Source of the DNA: Microbacterium sp. SORGH_AS_0888
GTDB lineage: Bacteria; Actinomycetota; Actinomycetes; Actinomycetales; Microbacteriaceae
Assembly (NCBI RefSeq): GCF_030818905.1
Contig: NZ_JAUTAZ010000001.1
Span: 682,001 to 746,000, forward strand
DNA: 64,000 bases
Direction: 5' to 3'
Shown here piece by piece: positions 1 through 7,570 of the stretch. The number at the start of each line of letters is the position of its first letter. Within the stretch, counting starts at the first letter, position 1. The notes under the pieces were generated by a model that did not search any database, had not been told where the DNA came from, and saw nothing but the letters and a program-made list of their open reading frames with translations. A program made the translations under genes and the position numbers.

Positions 1-2584
1 CGACGTCGTCACGTCCACCGCCTCCTCCGCCGAGCACGGCGGCCGCGGCCTTGGCGAGCACGCCCGCTCGGGCTCCGTGACCGCGCGCGCCGTCGTTCGT
101 CGCGACGACGACCGTCGGGCGACCTCCCACGATCGCGCCCAGCGCGACGACCGCCGCACGGTCGTTCATCCGGTCCCGCACCTGCAGGGTGAGGGTACGC
201 AGGTCGTCGGCCGAGGCCGCTTCGCCGACGGATGCCGCCACCAGCGACACGTCCCCGATGCGGGTGGCGGACTCGGCCAGCGCCGGCGCCCGCTCCGCGA
301 GCGCACGCGCCTCGAAGGCGGCGATCTTCTTCTCCGCCGCCTTCAGGTTCGCGGTCAGCTCGGCGATCCGCGCGGGCAGCTGATCGCGCGGCGCCTTCAG
401 CGCCGTCGAGAGCTGCGAGACGATCGACCGCTCTGCGGCGAGCTCGCGGAAGGCGTCGAGTCCCACGAGGGCTTCGACACGGCGGTTCGAGGCGCCCACG
501 GACGACTCGCCCACGAGGCTCACGAGCCCGATCTCGGCGCTCGAGGAGACATGCGTGCCACCGCACAGCTCGCGCGACCAGGGGCCGCCGATGTCGACCA
601 TGCGCACCGTGTCGCCGTACTTCTCGCCGAACAGCGCCATCGCGCCGAGCTCCTTGGCCTCCGCGAGCGAGAGCACCCGCGTCGTGACCTCGAGGTTGTC
701 GCGCACGGCGTTGTTGGTGATCTCCTCGATCTCGCTCTTGGTCGCATCCGACAGTGCCTGGCTCCACGTGAAGTCGAAGCGGAGGTATCCGGCACGGTTC
801 AGCGAGCCGGCCTGCGTGGCGCTGCGGCCCAGCGTGTCGCGGAGGGCCGCGTGCACCAGGTGGGTCGCGGAGTGCGCCTGACGTGCGGCGCGGCGATTGA
901 CCGCATCCACGACGGTCGTGGCGGCGGCGCCGACGGCGACCTCACCCGCCGTGACCTCGACCGTGTGGCTGATGAGGCCGGGCACGGGACGCTGGACGTC
1001 GAGGACCTCGAGCTCGTAGCCGGGACCGACGATCACGCCCTTGTCCGCGACCTGACCGCCGGACTCCGCGTACAGCGCGGTCTCGGCCAGGACGACCTCC
1101 GCGATCTGGCCCTCGCCCGCACGATCGACCGGGATGCCGTCGACCAGCAGTCCGAGCACGCTCGACTCGGTCTCGAGGTCGGTGTACCCGGTGAAGACGG
1201 TCTCGCCGGCGGCCCGCAGCTCGCGATACACCGAGTGGTCCGCGATCGCACGGCGCCGCGCCTTGGCGTCGGCCTTCGCGCGGGTCTTCTGCTCCTGCAT
1301 GAGCTCGTCGAACGCCGCGCGGTCGACATCCAGCCCGGCCTCTGCGGCGACCTCGAGCGTCAGGTCGATCGGGAAGCCGTAGGTGTCGTGCAGGAGGAAG
1401 GCCTCCGAGCCGGACAGCGTGGCGCCGCCTGCGGACTTCGTCTGCGCGACCGCCGTGTCGAGGATCGTCGACCCCGACGCAAGGGTGCGCAGGAACGTGT
1501 CCTCCTCCGCGAACGCATACTGCGAGATGCGGTCCCAGTCGGTGGCGACCTCGGGGTAGGCGGACGCCATCGCGTCACGGGAGGCGGAGAACAGCTCGGG
1601 GAAGGTCGGGCCGTCCACCCCCAGCAGGCGCATGGCGCGGATGCTGCGGCGCATGAGGCGGCGGAGGATGTAGCCCCGTCCCTCGTTCGAGGGCGTCACC
1701 CCGTCCGAGAGCAGCATGAGCGACGAGCGCACGTGATCGGCGATGACGCGGTAGCGCACGTCGTCCTCGTGCTCGCGCCCGTAGGGGCGGCCGGAGAGCT
1801 CGACCGCGCGGTCGAGGACCGGACGCACCTGGTCGGTCTCGTACATGTTCTCGACGCCCTGCTTGATGAAGGCGACCCGCTCCAGCCCCATCCCGGTGTC
1901 GATGTTCTTGTGGGGCAGCTCGCCGACGATGTCGAAGTCGACCTTCGATCGCACGTTGTTGATCGCGTACTGCATGAACACGAGGTTCCAGATCTCGGTG
2001 AAGCGGTTGTCGTCCACCGCAGGACCGCCGTCGCGACCGTAGGCGGGACCGCGGTCGAAGTAGATCTCCGAGCAGGGTCCCGCGGGTCCCGGCTGGCCGG
2101 TCGACCAGTAGTTGTCCTCACGTCCCATCCGCTGGATGCGCTCCTCGGGCAGGCCCGCGATCGTGCGCCACAGGCCGGCGGCCTCGTCGTCGGTCTCGTA
2201 GACCGTGACCCAGAGGTCCTTCTCGGCGAAGCCGAGTCCGCCGTCGGCCTCGGGACGCGTGAGGAGCTCCCACGCGTACGTGATGGCGCCCTCTTTGAAG
2301 TAGTCGCCGAAGGACCAGTTGCCGAGCATCTGGAAGAAGGTGCCGTGGCGCGCGGTGTGCCCGACCTCTTCGATGTCGTTCGTGCGGATGCACTTCTGCA
2401 CGTCGGCGGCGCGCGGGAAGGGCGCGGGGACCGTGCCGTTCAGATACGGCACGAACGGCACCATGCCGGCCACCGTGAACAGCAGCGTCGGGTCGTCGCT
2501 GACGAGCGAGGCGGAGGGGACGATGACGTGGTCGTTCTTCTCGAAGAAATCGAGGTAACGGCGCGCGATCTCGGCAGTCTTCAT
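1..2584 (-). CDS. alaS: Alanyl-tRNA synthetase (3' end beyond window)
   Basis: Cytosolic class II enzyme that charges tRNA-Ala with alanine and hydrolyses mischarged Ser/Gly-tRNA-Ala. The 861 visible residues begin MKTAEIARRYLDFFEKN. The catalytic core fills about residues 1-350 and includes GQPGPAGPCSEIYFD. The editing domain carries the expected metal ligands HSATH (H571, H575) and CGGTH (C674, H678). A coiled coil at about 700-755 leads into the C-terminal oligomerisation domain, whose Gly-rich run reaches the window edge. Roughly 20-30 C-terminal residues are missing because the gene continues past base 1. The ATG lies 52 bases downstream of a 75-residue membrane protein gene, giving the order rpsD - small membrane protein - alaS seen in many actinobacteria. 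Confidence 0.97.
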   Translation of the reverse strand, partial: MKTAEIARRYLDFFEKNDHVIVPSASLVSDDPTLLFTVAGMVPFVPYLNGTVPAPFPRAADVQKCIRTNDIEEVGHTARHGTFFQMLGNWSFGDYFKEGAITYAWELLTRPEADGGLGFAEKDLWVTVYETDDEAAGLWRTIAGLPEERIQRMGREDNYWSTGQPGPAGPCSEIYFDRGPAYGRDGGPAVDDNRFTEIWNLVFMQYAINNVRSKVDFDIVGELPHKNIDTGMGLERVAFIKQGVENMYETDQVRPVLDRAVELSGRPYGREHEDDVRYRVIADHVRSSLMLLSDGVTPSNEGRGYILRRLMRRSIRAMRLLGVDGPTFPELFSASRDAMASAYPEVATDWDRISQYAFAEEDTFLRTLASGSTILDTAVAQTKSAGGATLSGSEAFLLHDTYGFPIDLTLEVAAEAGLDVDRAAFDELMQEQKTRAKADAKARRRAIADHSVYRELRAAGETVFTGYTDLETESSVLGLLVDGIPVDRAGEGQIAEVVLAETALYAESGGQVADKGVIVGPGYELEVLDVQRPVPGLISHTVEVTAGEVAVGAAATTVVDAVNRRAARQAHSATHLVHAALRDTLGRSATQAGSLNRAGYLRFDFTWSQALSDATKSEIEEITNNAVRDNLEVTTRVLSLAEAKELGAMALFGEKYGDTVRMVDIGGPWSRELCGGTHVSSSAEIGLVSLVGESSVGASNRRVEALVGLDAFRELAAERSIVSQLSTALKAPRDQLPARIAELTANLKAAEKKIAAFEARALAERAPALAESATRIGDVSLVAASVGEAASADDLRTLTLQVRDRMNDRAAVVALGAIVGGRPTVVVATNDGARGHGARAGVLAKAAAAVLGGGGGGRDDV

Positions 2585-2636
2585 GGATGTTCCTCGGTAC
2601 GGGCGCGCGAAAGCCCCCGAGGGGCGCGCGGCGGTG

Positions 2637-2864
2637 TCAGTCTGCGTCGCGGGCGGCGGCGGGCGCATCCGCCTCGATGAGCTCGTTCAGGCGGGCCTGC
2701 TGGTCGCGGTAGGCGTCGCCCATGCGATCGGCGAACTCGGAGATACGGGCGTCGACCTCGGCGAGCAGCTCGTGTCCACGCGGGTCCTTGTCGACGAGGT
2801 GGGCGAGCACGAACCCGGCCAGCGTGCCGAACACAAACCAGAAGAAGCTCTTCACCGCAGACAT
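2637..2864 (-). CDS. Small single-pass membrane protein between rpsD and alaS
   Basis: A 75-residue protein of unknown function, starting MSAVKSFFWFVFGTLAGFVL. Residues 5-24 form one hydrophobic segment. The rest is a soluble, charged, probably helical tail (residues 26-75) rich in Glu, Asp and Arg. The frame stays open for 58 more codons upstream, but that part is Arg/Ser/Pro-rich noise. The ATG at 2864 is preceded by a purine-rich GAGAGCGAGG. Small proteins of this kind sit between rpsD and alaS in many actinobacteria, often beside a DUF948 gene that is absent here. The role is unknown; co-transcription with alaS is inferred from the 52-base gap. Confidence 0.8.
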   Translation of the reverse strand: MSAVKSFFWFVFGTLAGFVLAHLVDKDPRGHELLAEVDARISEFADRMGDAYRDQQARLNELIEADAPAAARDAD

Positions 2865-2933
2865 CCTCGCTCTCGTCGCTCGACGCGACATCCCCATCGT
2901 AGTCGGCATCCGCCGGCCGGTGCCGGGGACGAC

Positions 2934-2963
2934 GGAGGGCGCCGGGAACCCCCGACGCCCTCC
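2934..2963 (-). terminator. GC-rich hairpin between rpsD and the small membrane gene
   Basis: GGAGGGCG pairs with CGCCCTCC, and an inner CGGG/CCCG with an AACC loop extends the stem past one mismatch. It lies 14 bases beyond the rpsD stop. No U tract follows, so it could be an attenuator or an RNA-stabilising stem instead of a true terminator. Confidence 0.45.
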
Positions 2964-2976
2964 TTGTGTGCTGCGC

Positions 2977-3606
2977 TCAGCGCGCGGCGTAGTACTCGAC
3001 GACCAGCTGGACGTCGCAGACCACGGGGACCTCGGCACGCTTGGGGCGGCGGACGAGACGGGCCTGCAGCGTCGACAGGTCGACCTCGAGGTAGCCCGGG
3101 ACGGGGGGCAGCACCTCGGCGTGCCCGCCTGCGGCAGCCACCTGGAAGGGCTCGGTGCCCTCGCTGCGCTGCTTGACGTGGATGAGCTGACCCGGCTTCA
3201 CACGGAACGACGGGCGGTCCACGATCTGGCCGTCGACCAGGATGTGGCGGTGCACGACGAACTGGCGGGCCTGAGCGGTCGTGCGGGCGAAGCCGGCACG
3301 GACGACGAGGGCGTCCAGACGCATCTCGAGCTGCTCGACCAGGTTCTCACCGGTCAGGCCGTCCTTGCGGCGGGCCTCTTCGAACTGGATGCGCAGCTGC
3401 TTCTCGCGGATGCCGTACTGCTCGCGCAGGCGCTGCTTCTCACGGAGGCGGACGGCGTAGTCGCTGTCGGCCTTCCGCTTGGTGCGGCCGTGCTCGCCGG
3501 GAGCGTAGGGGCGCTTCTCGAGGTAGCGCGCGGCCTTGGGGGTGAGCGCGACGCCGAGCGCGCGCGACAGACGGACCTTGCGGCGGTCCTGGGACTTCGT
3601 GACCAC
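2977..3606 (-). CDS. rpsD: 30S ribosomal protein S4
   Basis: Primary 16S rRNA-binding protein of the small subunit, and a translational regulator in several bacteria. The protein has 209 residues and begins MVTKSQDRRKVRLSRALG. It has the S4 N-terminal helical domain, then the S4 RNA-binding fold at about residues 96-160, including LVVRAGFARTTAQARQFV and HILVDGQIVDRPSFRV. The N-terminal zinc-binding cysteines of the C+ form are absent, so this is the zinc-independent C- paralogue type. The start is GTG, with GGAAGGAA about 7 bases upstream. The gene stands alone, not in an rpsM-rpsK-rpoA operon, which is usual for actinobacteria. Confidence 0.98.
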   Translation of the reverse strand: MVTKSQDRRKVRLSRALGVALTPKAARYLEKRPYAPGEHGRTKRKADSDYAVRLREKQRLREQYGIREKQLRIQFEEARRKDGLTGENLVEQLEMRLDALVVRAGFARTTAQARQFVVHRHILVDGQIVDRPSFRVKPGQLIHVKQRSEGTEPFQVAAAGGHAEVLPPVPGYLEVDLSTLQARLVRRPKRAEVPVVCDVQLVVEYYAAR

Positions 3607-3628
3607 GAAGTGTTCCTTCCGATGACGC

Positions 3629-3647
3629 GGCCGTGACTCTCACGGCC
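3629..3647 (-). promoter_or_regulatory. Hairpin in the rpsD 5' leader
   Basis: An 8-bp perfect stem (GGCCGTGA/TCACGGCC, loop CTC) lies about 10 bases upstream of the rpsD Shine-Dalgarno. Further upstream, TAGACT on the minus strand (3751-3756) is a plausible -10, which would give a leader of roughly 140 bases. A structured leader would suit S4 autoregulation, but nothing here proves that role. Confidence 0.3.
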
Positions 3648-3877
3648 CGCGGACGTATCTCCCCTTCCCCGGGCTTCGGGCGCACGCCGGGGCGCATCGA
3701 AGTGGCTTGACGGAAGGGGGATGCCCGAAAACTCGGTTTCGAGCCGGTTAAGTCTACCAGAATGGACCGTCGCCGCCGGCATCACCACCGGATCAGGACA
3801 TCCTGCGAAGGCAGGAAGGTTGCGGCGGGACGCCGCCTGATCCGGCGAGATGGCCTGATGCGGCGCGAAGGATGCGG

Positions 3878-5191
3878 CTACTCCCCGTCGACGATGCGGC
3901 GGATCTTCTCGAGGCGCGCCTGCACATCGCGCTCCTGGCCGTGGTTCGTCGGCTCGTAGTAGCGGGTGCCGCGGAGGGTGTCGGGGAGATACTGCTGCGC
4001 CACGACGCCGATCTCGCTGTCGTGCGGGTACCGATAGCCCTTGCCGTGCCCGAGCCGTTTCGCCCCCGCGTAGTGCGCGTCGCGCAGGTGCTTCGGCACG
4101 CGCCCGGACTTGCCGGCACGGACGTCGGCGATCGCCTGGTTGATCGCGAGGTATGCGGCGTTCGACTTGGCCGTGGTGGCGAGGTACAGGGTCGCCTCGG
4201 CGAGCGGGATCCGCCCCTCCGGCATGCCGATGAACTGCACGGCGTCGGCGGCGGCCGTCGCGATCTGGAGCGCCTGCGGATCGGCGAGGCCGATGTCCTC
4301 CGCCGCCGAGATCACGAGTCGACGGGCGATGAACCGGGGGTCCTCGCCCGCTTCGATCATTCGCGCGAGGTAGTGGATCGCCGCATCCGGATCGGAGCCG
4401 CGGATCGACTTGATGAAGGCGCTGATGACGTCGTAGTGCTCGTCTCCCTGCCGGTCGTACCGCAGGAGCGCCCGGTCGACGGCCTGCGAGACGACATCGG
4501 CGGTCACCGGCTCTCCCTCGGGCGCCATGGATGCCGCGGCCTCCAGGGCCGTGAGCGCGCGCCGGGCGTCACCCGACGCGAGCTGGATGAGCGCGGCACG
4601 TGCTTCGGGCTCGAGCTCGACGGCACCGGCGAGCCCCCGCGCATCCGTGACGGCGCGATCGATCAGCTCGCCCAGATCGTCGTCGGACAGCGTCTCCAGC
4701 GTCAGCAGCAGCGACCGCGAGAGGAGCGGCGAGATGACCGAGAACGACGGGTTCTCCGTCGTCGCCGCGATCAGCACGACCCATCCGTTCTCCACGCCGG
4801 GCAGCAGCGCGTCCTGCTGGGCCTTCGTGAACCGGTGGATCTCGTCGAGGAAGAGGATCGTCGACTGTCCGTAGAGGTCGCGCTGGTTCAACGCCTCCTG
4901 CATGACCTCACGGACGTCCTTCACGCCCGCGGTGATCGCCGACAGCTCGATGAACCGCCGCCCGGAGGAACGGGCGATCGCCTGCGCGAGCGTGGTCTTG
5001 CCCGTGCCGGGCGGGCCCCAGAGGATGACCGACACGGCACCGGTCGTGCGACGCTCGGGGTCGGCGAGGGCGACGAGCGGCGAGCCCGGGCGCAGCAGAT
5101 GGCGTTGGCCCGCCACCTCGTCGAGCGACACGGGCCTCATCCGCACCGCCAGAGGCGTGGGCGTGCCGAACAAGGCCGCCGATCCGCTCAT
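3878..5191 (-). CDS. rarA: Replication-associated recombination protein A (MgsA/RarA AAA+ ATPase)
   Basis: AAA+ ATPase related to clamp loaders and RuvB that acts at stalled replication forks. The protein has 437 residues from MSGSAALFGTPTPLAVRMRP. It has Walker A GPPGTGKTT (about residues 60-68), Walker B LFLDEIH (about 114-120), a sensor-1 region AATTENPSF, an arginine-finger region LLSRS, and the C-terminal tetramerisation domain with FIGMPEGRIPLAEATLYLA. The frame is open 15 codons upstream, but the ATG at 5191 gives the family's normal N-terminus. It ends in RRIVDGE. It diverges from the small membrane gene at 5292. Confidence 0.95.
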   Translation of the reverse strand: MSGSAALFGTPTPLAVRMRPVSLDEVAGQRHLLRPGSPLVALADPERRTTGAVSVILWGPPGTGKTTLAQAIARSSGRRFIELSAITAGVKDVREVMQEALNQRDLYGQSTILFLDEIHRFTKAQQDALLPGVENGWVVLIAATTENPSFSVISPLLSRSLLLTLETLSDDDLGELIDRAVTDARGLAGAVELEPEARAALIQLASGDARRALTALEAAASMAPEGEPVTADVVSQAVDRALLRYDRQGDEHYDVISAFIKSIRGSDPDAAIHYLARMIEAGEDPRFIARRLVISAAEDIGLADPQALQIATAAADAVQFIGMPEGRIPLAEATLYLATTAKSNAAYLAINQAIADVRAGKSGRVPKHLRDAHYAGAKRLGHGKGYRYPHDSEIGVVAQQYLPDTLRGTRYYEPTNHGQERDVQARLEKIRRIVDGE

Positions 5192-5291
5192 GGTCCTCAA
5201 GGCTAGACGGATGCGGGGACATCGCGGGCCGCGCACTTTGGCGGCTCATGGTCCGGCACCGTAGGATCGTGCCGGTCTGCGAGGAGGACGT

Positions 5292-5609
5292 GTGGCGGCG
5301 ACGGCGAGAGAGCGCGAGGAGCGTGCGGCACGGGAGCGTGCCCGCGTGTACGCCGCGCGGCAGGAACTGCACCGGCGACAGGTCGGCCGCCGACGCCGGG
5401 ACGACGTGATCGCGGGCGTCGCGGGCGGCATCCTCGTGCTGGCGATCGCCGGAGTCCAGTTCGCGTACTACGAGACGGGGCCCGGCGCGCCGGCGCCGAG
5501 CGACACCTCGACGTCCACGCCCCAGCCGACCACGACCGACGCCGTGTCGCCGGATCCCGCGTCGACCGATGGGGGCATCCCGGACCCCGCGAGCACGCCC
5601 GCGGGCTGA
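5292..5609 (+). CDS. Small membrane protein with Pro/Thr-rich tail
   Basis: Unrecognised 105-residue protein. Residues 1-37 are basic and helical (AREREERAARERARVYAA), residues 40-60 form a single hydrophobic segment (VIAGVAGGILVLAIAGVQFAY), and the tail to residue 105 is a low-complexity Pro/Ser/Thr/Asp linker. The layout fits a cytoplasmic basic N-terminus with an extracytoplasmic disordered tail. The start is GTG with a strong GAGGAGGA just upstream. It sits 89 bases before the DUF349 gene on the same strand. No function is assigned. Confidence 0.75.
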   Translation: MAATAREREERAARERARVYAARQELHRRQVGRRRRDDVIAGVAGGILVLAIAGVQFAYYETGPGAPAPSDTSTSTPQPTTTDAVSPDPASTDGGIPDPASTPAG

Positions 5610-5698
5610 GCGACCTCCTGCTCCTGGGTCCGACGGCGGGTCGCGTACTAGGCTGAGTGGCATTGCCCGCCGACCGACGTGAGCTGCCTGAGGTGCCT

Positions 5699-6955
5699 GT
5701 GACCACCGAATCCACCCCCGATTCCTCCGAGAACGCCCCCTGGGGGCGTGTCGACGACGACGGCACGGTCTCCGTCCGCGACGGCGACCAGTGGCGGGTC
5801 GTCGGTCAGTTCCCCGACGGCGACCCCGAGGAAGCCCTCGCCTACTTCCAGCGCAAGTACGCCGATCTCGCCTCCGAGGTCACGCTGCTGGAGGTCCGGC
5901 ACCGTCGCGGCGGCGCGTCCGCGTCCGACCTGCGCCACACGGCGACGACCCTGCGAGCGAAGATCTCCGGCGCGTCCGCCGTCGGCGACCTCGCGGCACT
6001 CGACGCACGGCTCACCGCGATCACCGGTGAGCTGGAGCAGGCCTCCGCGACCGAGGCCGCCGCGGCCCGCGAGGCGGTCGACGCCGCGATCGCGGAGCGC
6101 ACGGCCCTCGTCGAGCGCGCCGAGGCGCTCGCCTCGCGCGACCCCGGCTCGATCCAGTGGAAGCAGACCTCCGCCGAGCTCACGGCCCTGTTCGACCAGT
6201 GGCAGGCGCAGCAGCAGAACGGGCCGCGACTGCCCAAGTCGACGGCGCAGCAGCTGTGGACCCGCTTCCGCGACGCCCGCGCGACCCTCGAGCGCCACCG
6301 CCGCGCGTTCTACGCCGGTCTCGACGAGACGCACAAGCTCGCCCGCGACCAGAAGACCCGGCTCGTGGAACGGGCGGAGGCCCTCGCCTCGCAGGGCGAG
6401 GACGGCATCCCGGCCTATCGCGCGCTCCTGGACCAGTGGAAGTCCGCCGGCCGAGCCGGCAAGAAGATCGACGACGCGCTCTGGGCACGGTTCAAGGCCG
6501 CGGGCGACGCTCTGTACGGGGCCCGCGTGGAGCGCGAGAGCGCCCAGGCGGAAGAGTCGAAGGAGCGCATCGAGCGCAAGCGCGAGCTGCTCGCGTCGGC
6601 CCGCGACATCCCCGACGAGAAGGACATCGCGAAGGCTCGTCAGCGTCTCACCGCCGTGCAGCGCGAGTGGGACGAGATCGGACGTATCTTCCCGCGCGAG
6701 GCGGAGCGTTCCCTCGACGACGATCTCCGCAAGATCGAGCAGGGCGTGAAGTCCCGCGAGGACGCCGACTGGAAGCGCAACAATCCGGAGACCAAGGCCC
6801 GCGCCAACGATCTGACACGGCAGCTCACCGACGCGATCGCGAAACTCGAGGACGAGCTCGCCGAGGCGCAGGCCTCCGGCAACGCTCGCCGCATCAAGGA
6901 CGCGACCGAGGCGCTCGAGGCCCGCAAGGCGTGGCTGCGCGCGATCGGCGGCTGA
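5699..6955 (+). CDS. DUF349 domain protein
   Basis: A 418-residue, almost entirely helical and charged protein of the actinobacterial DUF349 family, function unknown. After a short N-terminal module (WGRVDDDGTVSVRDGDQWRV), three DUF349-type repeats follow. They are recognisable by QWKSAGRAGKKIDDALWARF-like segments (a Trp, then LW.RF) at about residues 175-215, 250-290 and 320-370. The tail is a coiled coil (RQLTDAIAKLEDELAEAQ). I chose the GTG at 5699 because GAGG lies 5 bases upstream; an in-frame GTG at 5657 would add 14 residues but lacks a good ribosome site. Confidence 0.88.
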   Translation: MTTESTPDSSENAPWGRVDDDGTVSVRDGDQWRVVGQFPDGDPEEALAYFQRKYADLASEVTLLEVRHRRGGASASDLRHTATTLRAKISGASAVGDLAALDARLTAITGELEQASATEAAAAREAVDAAIAERTALVERAEALASRDPGSIQWKQTSAELTALFDQWQAQQQNGPRLPKSTAQQLWTRFRDARATLERHRRAFYAGLDETHKLARDQKTRLVERAEALASQGEDGIPAYRALLDQWKSAGRAGKKIDDALWARFKAAGDALYGARVERESAQAEESKERIERKRELLASARDIPDEKDIAKARQRLTAVQREWDEIGRIFPREAERSLDDDLRKIEQGVKSREDADWKRNNPETKARANDLTRQLTDAIAKLEDELAEAQASGNARRIKDATEALEARKAWLRAIGG

Positions 6956-7048
6956 TCCTCCGCTCCCCCGCCGGGTGATCATCGTCGGCTTTCCACAGAC
7001 CACGAGGGAGGCCGGCCTCGGTGGAGCGCCATGCGCGAGACTGCCGAT

Positions 7049-7570
7049 ATGGCATCCTCGGTCCTGCACTTCGCCGGCGACCGGCTCTCCGAGCCCGAGC
7101 TCTGCGCGGCGCGGATCGACGGCCACGTCGTCGCGCTCGGCGAGGGCTACCTCGCCGCGGACGCGATCGAGTCACCCGCGCTGCGCGCCGCATCGCTGCG
7201 TCCGCTGCTCGGCGCGGACACCGCCGCGACCCATGAGAGCGCCGCGTGGATCCACGGCGCGATCGAGTCGCCGCCCGCACGCCACAGCGTGCAGCGCATC
7301 ACCACGACGCGCAAGCGCTACCGCCCCGCCGATCCGCGCTGCCGCTATCGGACGATGCTGCTCCCCGACGCCGACCTCGTCCGCATCGCCGGCGCGGCCG
7401 TGTCCTCGCCCACCCGCACGCTCATCGATCTCGCACGCGAGGGATGCGACCCCTCGATCGTGCGAGACATCCTGACGTTGTTCCCCCAGGCGCTGCCGGA
7501 GGCGCTCGCCCGGCTCGAGGCGAGCGTGGTCCCCGGCAAACGTGCCGCGCTCCGGCTGCTTCGCGCCTAG
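7049..7570 (+). CDS. AbiEi-like antitoxin/transcriptional regulator domain protein (orphan)
   Basis: A 173-residue protein starting [20 protein letters not shown]. The layout resembles actinobacterial AbiEi-family (type IV antitoxin-like) proteins: a short winged-helix-like N-terminal part ([22 protein letters not shown]), then a region with [11 protein letters not shown] and [15 protein letters not shown]. No AbiEii nucleotidyltransferase toxin gene lies beside it, so a toxin-antitoxin role is doubtful and the match is a family resemblance only. The frame also offers an ATG six codons upstream. Its stop overlaps the stop of the convergent rel gene by 4 bases (CTAG). Confidence 0.6.
   Translation: MASSVLHFAGDRLSEPELCAARIDGHVVALGEGYLAADAIESPALRAASLRPLLGADTAATHESAAWIHGAIESPPARHSVQRITTTRKRYRPADPRCRYRTMLLPDADLVRIAGAAVSSPTRTLIDLAREGCDPSIVRDILTLFPQALPEALARLEASVVPGKRAALRLLRA

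Noticed and set aside
77..2680. Open frame of 867 codons on plus across alaS
   Set aside because: It is antisense to a complete alanyl-tRNA synthetase, is Arg/Gly-rich without recognisable domains, and is a by-product of high GC.
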